Positions 56,577 through 64,000 of a DNA stretch of 64,000 nt are shown piece by piece. The notes beneath the pieces were generated by a model. The model did not search any database. It was not told the origin of the DNA and saw only the letters and a program-made list of their open reading frames with translations. Position 1 is the first letter of the stretch; each line of letters begins with the position of its first letter. The DNA comes from Mesostigma viride (taxonomy: Eukaryota; Streptophyta; Mesostigmatophyceae; Mesostigmatales; Mesostigmataceae). Location: positions 62,001 through 126,000 of the forward strand of contig RPFO01000587.1 of the NCBI GenBank assembly GCA_009746045.1, written 5' to 3'. The position numbers and the translations under genes are program-made.

Positions 56577-56879
56577 CAATAGCCCTAGCTTGTAACCATT
56601 GGAGTCACTGCCGCTAAGGCAGCCATGCTTCGAATGTTTGCCTAGCTGTGCCAACATACCTAGTCACGTGCCGCCAACGCAGGGTACATAACCAGCCATA
56701 GCCTTAGCCTAGTCCTAGTACAGCCATGCTACGCCCTGGCTATGTTAATTCAGATTACTTGCCCACGCTACTTGTTATGCCACGCTCACATGGGTCTTAT
56801 TGCACCCACAGTTTGCCGGATCGTTAGCCTGTCCTTTTAGCTAGCGCGCCCGAATGCCGCTGTGGCATGCCTTTGGCAT

Positions 56880-57060
56880 GAAGGAGACTGGGGGTCTCTG
56901 CCCTTTCTCCTGTTGCGCACACACAGGGATTAAAAGCACTTCGGTGCTCCGTGACTCCCCAACGGGAGCACGACAGCACGTGTTTTATTAATTAATTAAG
57001 TAATGGGGGTTAATGCTCCGTACGTGACTCCCCAACGAGAGCACGAGTTTAACTAATTTT
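56880..57060 (+). repeat. Two + strand hairpin-tail repeat ends
   Basis: GACTCCCCAACGGGAGCACG with TTATTAATTAATTAA (56951-56998) and GACTCCCCAACGAGAGCACG with AACTAATTTTAAAATTAGTT (57026-57072). The first is preceded by GGGGTCTCTGCCC...AAAAGCACTTCGGTGC as at 11338-11432. Confidence 0.85.
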
Positions 57061-57072
57061 AAAATTAGTTAA

Positions 57073-57968
57073 TTCACCCACGCTGACACATAAGTCCAGT
57101 GGTAGATTCTTGTGTACGGCCGTCACCCCCCCCCCCCAAAAAAATGCTCCAATCTTTGAAAAGATTCTCTAGGATGTATGTGACGGCCTCCGTACCGATT
57201 TGCAGACCTAAAATCGCATGTCTACTGGGTTTGCCACGTGTCAGATTAGAACGCGATACATCGCGTTCTAACCCTAGTCCTTCCACGGCGTTGGATCGCC
57301 ATGCGTCCAGGAATAGTTGTCTCACTTAGTACAACATGATGTAGCGCGTTGTAAACAAGCTCTCTCTGTCTCACTTAGTACAACACGGGTTGATATTATA
57401 ATGAATCACAAGCCGGTGTACGTACGTGACCACAATGATACATAGCCCTGACAATGACCTGGTTCAGAGGTGCTTGCAGTTTTATTGCAAAAATAAAAAG
57501 TTGCATACAGACCCGCTTGAACTGCAATATTTATACGTATTCTGACAATAATCCTATGGAAGCACTTACTGCCAGGCTGCCGGCAATGCTTTCCTGACCT
57601 GCTTGGGTTTATTAAAATTGTCAACCATCCAAGGGAAAGAATGACATACTGCTACAGTATCGTAAACTATCTGCTAGATAAGAGCAACGACAACATGGCC
57701 CTCGCACTCCCGATTATATCCTTGACCAACAAGAAAAAATGATGCCATGACCCACGTCGTAAGCAGTGCACCTGAAACATAGGACACCGCGCTGCGATGG
57801 CGAACAGCAAAGGAAGCTGTCTCTCCAAGCCTTTCGAACGCCCACTGCCACCGACACACCCTGGGCACATCCCTTCAAACAGGAGCCATACCAACAGGAG
57901 ACCGAGGGGCCCACCAGCCAGGACCCATCATCTGTACAAGTAGGAAACGCGACCTATGCAACGCCCGC
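57073..57968. other. Hsp110 3' flank, no gene seen
   Basis: Contains a short inverted pair (GTTAGAACGCGAT-type near 57245 and 57262: AGAACGCGAT ACATCGCGTTCT, a 22-bp palindrome) and no recognised ORF. Confidence 0.5.
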
Positions 57969-60900
57969 TTAATCCAGGTCCATGCCAGTCGGCGCCTTTG
58001 GCTCCGCATCACCCATCTCTGCGTCAGTCGCATCAGGGGCGGCTGCCGATGCCCCAGGAGCCGGCGCGGCGCCCTCCTCCATCTTCACCTCGGGCTGAGG
58101 GGCCGGCTCGGGCTTGGGCTCCACCTTTGGCTTGGGCTTGGGTGTGTTCAGAATCGGCCGGCATACCCGGTCCAGCACGTCGGCCTTCTTCTGGACGTCG
58201 TTGCACAGGAACGCGGGGGCGGATGCTAGTGGCTGCGCGGCCTGCTGCGCCTGCTTCTCGTCCAGCCACGCGGCCGCAGTCGCGCATTCATCAAGCACCT
58301 TCTTCTTCTGCTCGGCGTCAATGTGCTCGTACGCAGGGTCGGTCTCGATGGCGCGAAAGCCAGCGATCAGGTTGCGCAGGTGGGCCATGACGGCGGGCCG
58401 GCCCTCGTCTTCTGTCACACGCACCAGCAGGGGGTCGCCCATCTGGATGATGGCAACCAAGAGCCCCGATGAAGCAAGTTGATGGCATTAGAAAATCGGT
58501 AGCGACACCCAACGCGCAGCAAGGGTGCCGCGAGCAACCTGAGCTTGGCACTCGTACTCCAGGGGCATTACAAACCAACTACGTACTTGTTGAATGAAAC
58601 AAAGAAGGCGAGTATGACCCTTGAAGTGGAAGAAGAAGGAAGAGGGGGACAGGGGCGAGGGGGGGCTAAAATGGGGGAGGAAGGGAATGCAGCATCAGCC
58701 TTACATGCGCACCAGCGGCCTAGACAGTAGACACCCACCCACTGCTGCAGCTATGAGCAAACCGTAGCTGTAACTCAGGTGTAGCATGTATGAGGCTGTC
58801 TGCTTTCTTTAGCAAACACAACCATCAGCTTTCTTTAGCCTGACACCCCATGAAAGGCTCACAGCACCGCCTGTTACCTACACACCCACGGGCAACACAC
58901 CCACCAGCAACACACCCCACTACCAAAGCACACGCTATCAACCCATCTTCCTACCCTCCCCCCATCCCTTTTTGTGGAAAAGGGAAACTTCCCCTGACCC
59001 CACCCACCTTCCTCATCCCTCCCCACCCCTCCAAGTGACCAACTTAATTAACCTTCCCGCACTGGGCAGGCGTCAGCCCCCATATCTTGTCTTACTTGTC
59101 TTAGTCGATGCTGCCCCCACCCACCTTCCTCAGCTCCTCCAGCTTGTTGATGTACACGCCCTTGCTCTCGTCCTCGCCCTCCTCATACAGCCAGTCCTCC
59201 GTCTCCGTCAGCTTGCGGGAGAAGGACTCGCGCTCCGCCTCCGTCACAAACTTGTCCAGCCGGTCCGACAGCTGGCGCCACGCAGGAGGTTCCATCACAA
59301 CGACGTGACGCCACCAGCCATCGCAGCAGGAACATCCGTCACAGCGTCAATCATAGCAAACACCACATGCAATGAGCGCCGCACACAACGCCAGCTTACA
59401 AAGTCATAATGGTAGCCCCGCACGAACATCCGTCACAGCGTCAATCATAGCAAACACCACATGCAATGAGCGCCGCACACCGCGCGAGCTTACAAGTCAT
59501 AATCGTAGCCCCGCAGGACGCATGGCCGATACAAATATAGTGGCACCTGGCGAGCACAACCCGTGACGGGAAAGGATCGCCTCCCCCCCCCCCCCTTACC
59601 CTACCCTTCCCTACCCCACCCATCCCCTACCCTTTCATCTTGTACCCTCCCCCCCCCCCCCCCCCCTCACCTTGGTGCGCATGTCGTAACCCTCACCTTG
59701 GCGCGCATATCGCCCCCCTCACCCTCTACCCCACCCATCTCCTACCCTCGCCTCCTTTACCCCCCCCTCCCCCCTCACCTTGGCGCGCATGTCGTACACG
59801 TAGGCCTCCACCTCGTTCTTCTTGTCCTTGGTCTCCTCCATCACGCGGTCCTGCAGCCGCATCTCGTACTCCTTCTCGATCGCCGCCTGCCGCTCCACCT
59901 CACTCAGGGACGAGGACGTCGAGGCGATGGGCACGTCCGTCTTCCTGGTGCGCTTCTTGCGCACAACCTCCTGTTGGATGAATCAATGGATGGAAAGAGA
60001 GGGCGCCGAGGGGAAAAAAGAGGGGTGGCAATGGTTGTGAGAAAAAGAGAGGCGGAAGCTACAAGAACCAGACTTGGGAGGTGCGACCGCTTCTCGCGCG
60101 CAAGCCAATTTTCAGAAAGGGCTACAGGAGCAGAAAGACGCACATGCGCCGGTGAAGGGCAGAGGCTATAACGAACCACGTCCGGTTGGGGGGGGGGAGG
60201 ATGGGGGTTGGGGTTACCAAACACACACACAAAAAAAAAGCAAGAAAAGGGGTGGGGAGGCAAAACGAGGCAGACGCGGAGGGGAGGGAGGGGCGGAGGA
60301 CTGAAGCAACAGAGGGGTAACGAACACAAAGGGAAGGAGGGAAAACACAAAAGGGAAGCAGGGCGGACAGCAGAGGGGACGACAGGGAGGTGGGGAGAAG
60401 GGTGGGCGCACGGGTCGGCCGCGCAAAAAGCGCCTACATATAGTCTGAAATATAACCAGCTACAAAGAACTAGCCAGGCAACCTGCGCTCCACAATGCCC
60501 TCCTTGCACTCACTGCCGCCACCTCACGGTTACACCGACACGGCTATACCTACACGGTTATACTTGGGCAACCTCCTTACCGCATGGTTACGCCACGCTA
60601 AAGAGCCTCCTTGTATCCTCTTTATAGCCTGGCTACTCACCGTCGCCACCTCCATTGGCGCCGCATCCGTGGCCACAGGCGGGGCCGCTGCCGCCGCTCC
60701 CGCGTCCGCCGCCGGAGCCCCACTGGCATCCGGCACCTGCGCTCCCCCATCCTCTGCCATGGGTGAGGGGCCACTGGCGTCCGCGGCAGGTGGTGGTGGC
60801 GACGCGGCGGCCGGCTTGGCGGCGGCGGGCGCCGCTTTGGGTTTCTCAACGACCGCGTCGTATTCCTCCTCCTCGTAGACTTGGGCGGACTCGACGAGCA

Positions 60901-63817
60901 GCACACCGTGCAGGTTGAGCTTCACACGCACTTTGATCTTGGCCTTCTCGCTGCCGGCAGGAACCTTGAAGGGGCCGATCTGGGGGGGATGATGGTGCAC
61001 GGGGGAAGGGGAGGTCATGGGGTCGATTGAAGGGAGGGTTAGATGACGGAACAGGGGTGGCAGTGCCAGGGGTTGCATGTGTTTGTGTGTGTGTGCGTGT
61101 GTGTGCGTGTGTGTGCTTGAGTGTGCTTGAGTGTGTGGGGGGGGAGGGGGCGGAATCACACGAAGCGTCGAGTAAGCAGCGCCTACCAAACATACGCGCA
61201 CGGGGCCGCACAAAAAAGTGTCCATGCAACAACCACATCCATGCGACACCCGCCGCGTCGCTGCCCAACCAACACAGTAACAAGGTAATCTGGCCCATCC
61301 GATTGTGTGGCTGAGCTGTGCGGCTTAAGAATTCAGTCCGTCCAACTGACGGCCACATGTACGGACACTGTACCATTGTTTATGCGCATACCAACACCCA
61401 GATTACCAGCACACCTACCCCAAAGGCACACAGAGATATTCGTCTCTACTTGCCAACGTACCGCAAACGAGCCGATGCGGTGGTCCGGCCAGTGCGGCAG
61501 CTGCTCTGGCGTCGCATAAAACGCCTCCAAATGGAACGCCTCCTTCCTGAAGAAGGTCAGCATCTTGGTGGACGGGAACGCGCACCCCTGCGTGAACACC
61601 TCCACGCTGTCAGTGGTCGAGGAGGCCATCTTGGCGTCCTCTCCCTCGGCCTCTCCCTCCTTGGGATGCATGCTGTCGCCCTCTTCGACCGTGGGGGACG
61701 CGCCCGACCAGGCGAGACGGATCGTGAAGGGGAAAGAGTCGATGATCTGGCGGGGGGGGGGGGGGGAGACGGGGGGGGGAGGAGGCAGAGAGCAAACATG
61801 AGAGGGAAGGGGGTGGGGACGAGGAAGGGAAAGGAGTAACTGATCTGGTGGGTGGGTGGGAGGGGGAAGAGAGAAAACATGACCAGGTAAGAGGATAGGG
61901 ATGCGGAAGGGGGAGGAGTTGTTGATGACTGGTGGATGCTGGGGGGGGGGGGAGGGGAGGGGGGAGGGGAGGGGGGGGGGAGGGGAGGGGAGGGGAGGGA
62001 GGGGGAGGGGAGGGGGAGGGGAGGGGGGGGGAGGGGAGGGGGAGGGGGAGGGGGGGGAGGGAGGGAGGGGGAGGGGGAGGGGGAGGGGAGGGGGAGGGGA
62101 GGGGGAGGGGAGGGGGAGGGGAGGGGGAGGGGGAGGGAGGGGAGGGGGAGGGGGGGAGGGGGAGGGGAGGGGGAGGGGAGGGGGAGGGGAGGGGAGGGAG
62201 GGGAGGGGAGGGGAGGGGGAGGGGGAGGGGAGGGAGGGGGGGAGGGGAGGGGAGAGGGGAGGGGAGGGGAGGGGAGGGGGAGGGGAGGGGAGGGGAGGGA
62301 GGGGAGGGGAGGGGGAGGGGGAGGGGGAGGAGGAGGGGGAGGGGGAGGCGGAGGGGGAGGGGAAGGGGGAGGCGGAGGCGGAGGGGGAGGGGGAGGCGGG
62401 GGGGGAGGGGGGCATGAGTGGAGAGATGAAAAACTCGCCATTAGGGCCTGAATTTGGCGACCATATCCGATGCCCCACCCACCCCCTACTCCCTACAATA
62501 CACACCCACTCTCAACAAGCTACCCTACCCACCCCCTACACCCCTACCCCACCCACCACGACGATCACTACCCCCCCACCCCCCCTCCGATCTCGCTACA
62601 CTCTACACCCTCACCCCCTCAAACTCGCTACACTCTGCACAACCCACCTCAAACTCGCGGACTTTGAACGCGGGCGACAGCATGGCGGCCTGCAGCGCGC
62701 ACCCCCTGGCCACACTCTCGCTGCTGTTCATCGTGCGCTGTGGCGGCCGCCCGAAGAAGTCCTCCACCAGCTTGACCAGCGCGGGGATGCGCGTGCTCGA
62801 CCCGACCAGCTCCACGCTCGACACCTGCTCCTTGGTGAGGCCCGACTGTTCCAGCGCGCGCTGGAGCGGGCCGACCACGCGCTGGAGAACAGGCTGCGCG
62901 AGCTGCTCGAACAAGTCCCGGGTGATCAGGCTACGGAAATCCAGATCGGGGGTCAGCGACTCCACGTTCAGGGGACCCTCCGCGTTGGCCGAGAGGATCT
63001 TCTTGAGCTTCTCGCACGCCGCTAGGAGACGCAGCATAGCGCGCGGCTGCCCGCTTACGTCCGTCTTGTGCTTCTCCTTGATCTCCGCCACAAAGTGGTC
63101 CACGAGCGCCTTGTCAAAGTCCCGCCCGCCCAGGCTGTCGTCAAACGCAGATGACAGGATCTTGACCTTGCCCTTTTGGAACGCGGCCACGCACACCTGG
63201 AGCGAGGCGTGGCCCACGTCCACAAAGACCACGTTCACGGGATCCTTCTCGGGGAGGTCTGTCTTGAAGATGCCGTACCCCAGCGCGGTGGCAGTCGTCT
63301 CGTGCAGGAGCCGCAGCACGCTAATCCCGGCGATCGCGGCCGCGTCCAGCAGGTCCCGCCGTTGCGCGTCGGTGAAGTACACGGGGCAGCCGAGCACGAA
63401 GTCGGTGATCGCGTTGCCCTGGTCCTTCTCTGCGATCGCCTTGAGGTTGCCCAGAAGCATGGCGAGGATCTTGGCGGGCGTGAACGCGCGCGTTTCCCCT
63501 AGGTACTGGACGACAACCTCAGGGACACCCCCAGGGCCCTCGCGGACTTGGAAGGGGAGGAGGGGGAGCTCTTTTTGGAGCATCGGGTCGTTGAACTTGC
63601 GCCCTAGCAGCCGCTTGATGTTGCAGATGGTGTTCTTCGGGTTCATCGTCTGGCCCGTCGCCGCGTGGTTGCCGAGAAAGCGCTGCTTCTCGGTGAACGC
63701 GACCATAGAGGGCGTCTCCCGTTTCGACTCGTCGTTGAGGACGACATCGATGCCCTTGCGACGCGCTAGAGCCACCACACTGTTGTCATTGCCGATGTCC
63801 AGGCCGACGACGCTCAT
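57969..63817 (-). CDS. HSP110: Hsp110-type chaperone (HSP70-14/15-like), complete
   Basis: Six minus-strand exons: 63817-62648, 61746-61462, 60979-60641, 59970-59779, 59271-59125, 58442-57969, all phase 0, 868 residues. Exon 1 encodes the whole nucleotide-binding domain: MSVVGLDIGNDNSVVALARR, NDESKRETPSMVAF, MNPKNTICNIKRLLGR, HETTATALGYGIFKT, FVDVGHASLQV, SLGGRDFDKAL, VELVGSSTRIPAL and RTMNSSESVARGCALQ. Exon 2 gives the substrate-binding beta domain (SFPFTIRLAWSG). Exon 3 carries RVKLNLHGVLLVESA and then an Ala/Pro/Asp-rich acidic loop typical of Hsp110. Exons 4-6 give the alpha-helical lid (MRLQDRVMEETKDKKNEVEAYVYDMR, EDWLYEEGEDESKGVY). Hsp110 proteins act as nucleotide-exchange factors and holdases for Hsp70. 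No KDEL-like retention signal is seen (ends GMDLD), so cytosolic/nuclear is expected. Convergent with XRN. Confidence 0.97.
59331..59518. repeat. ~98-bp direct duplication in Hsp110 intron 4
   Basis: ACATCCGTCACAGCGTCAAT...GAGCGCCGCACAC occurs at 59331 and 59429, with matching AAGTCATAATnGTAGCCCCG after each. Confidence 0.92.
59664..59800. repeat. Two echoes of the Hsp110 exon 4 donor
   Basis: Minus-strand original TACGACATGCGCGCCAAG|GTGAGG; copies TACGACATGCGCACCAAG|GTGAGG (59689-59666) and CGATATGCGCGCCAAG|GTGAGG (59712-59691). All three donors are intact. Confidence 0.92.
61712..61936. repeat. Two echoes of the Hsp110 exon 2 acceptor
   Basis: Minus-strand original CCAG|ATCATCGACTCTTTCCCCTTC (61750 downward). 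Copies: CCAG|ATCAGTTACTCCTTTCCCTTC (61849 downward) and CCAG|TCATCAACAACTCCTCCCCC (61933 downward). Confidence 0.85.
61940..62410. repeat. ~470-bp polypurine GGGGA tract in Hsp110 intron 1
   Basis: Nearly pure purine on + (GGGGAGGGGA, with GGCGGA near the end); polypyrimidine on the transcribed-sense strand of Hsp110. Candidate G-quadruplex or triplex DNA. Long Gly/Arg/Glu and Pro/Ser frames here are artefacts. Confidence 0.97.
62589..62672. repeat. Echo of the Hsp110 exon 1 donor
   Basis: Minus-strand original CCGCGAGTTTGAG|GTGGGTT; copy GTAGCGAGTTTGAG|GGGGTG (62632-62614, donor GT lost) and a shorter GTAGCGAGAT near 62597. Confidence 0.6.
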
Positions 63818-64000
63818 CGTGTTGGGCTGGGGGGACACGCGGCAGCAACGGCGACAAGAACAATGCACCGGAGGGAGGGTAAATAGACGGAATACACAGG
63901 GGTGGCCTGCCGCACCCGAGGCAGACGACCACTGCATAGTAGGGCTGGTGATAATTAAACGAAAGTGACTGCGACAGCTATGGAACAATGGCACCCTTGC

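Noticed and set aside
61333-62505. Long Pro/Ser and Gly/Arg/Glu frames over the GGGGA tract
   Set aside because: Low-complexity artefact inside Hsp110 intron 1; only the 61462-61746 part is a real exon.

Overview
This is a eukaryotic nuclear window, most likely from a green alga. The Hsp110 reads like plant HSP70-14/15 from end to end, the first gene reads like the plant NodGS/FluG protein, and TGTAA-type polyadenylation signals follow two genes. Exons are GC-rich, introns are GT-AG and often 0.3-2 kb long, and the DNA between exons is packed with minisatellites, homopolymer runs and transposon debris. I cannot name the species.

Five conserved genes can be assembled by joining exons at GT..AG sites in matching phase. 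(1) NodGS/FluG-like glutamine synthetase domain protein, + strand, 531-9795, entering from the left with its 5' part missing. (2) RPA1, the large subunit of replication protein A, - strand, 26107 down to 17321, 14 exons, exactly 619 codons. (3) A putative SAM-dependent methyltransferase with C-terminal CCCH and CCHC zinc fingers, + strand, 27060-30522, divergent from RPA1. (4) An XRN-family 5'-3' exoribonuclease, + strand, 44147-54909, 9 exons, 1485 codons. (5) Hsp110, - strand, 63817 down to 57969, 6 exons, 868 codons, convergent with XRN. The genes do not form a pathway; four are housekeeping functions (replication/repair, RNA decay, RNA or protein methylation, protein folding).

Between the genes lie accessory regions. 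9.8-17.3 kb holds a palindromic element inserted in a dispersed repeat, and a decayed non-LTR retrotransposon. 30.5-44.1 kb holds a dispersed repeat carrying an AT-rich ORF, a 40-bp minisatellite, inverted-repeat elements and a PIF/Harbinger-like element containing a 0.75-kb TG-rich tract. 55-58 kb holds a CCAT/CCCA satellite and a retrotransposon ORF1-like remnant. Copies of a short hairpin (CTCCCAACGGAG or CTCCCCAACGGGAG) followed by a TAAT-rich tail recur on both strands and look like shared retrotransposon 3' ends.

The most striking pattern is that introns of all five genes carry degenerate copies ('echoes') of the neighbouring exon-intron junction. Just inside the intron there are one to several diverged copies of the last 10-60 bases of the exon plus its donor site, or of an acceptor plus the first bases of the exon. 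I count about twenty such loci. It looks like a genome-wide habit of junction-spanning local duplication, and I know of no described name for it.
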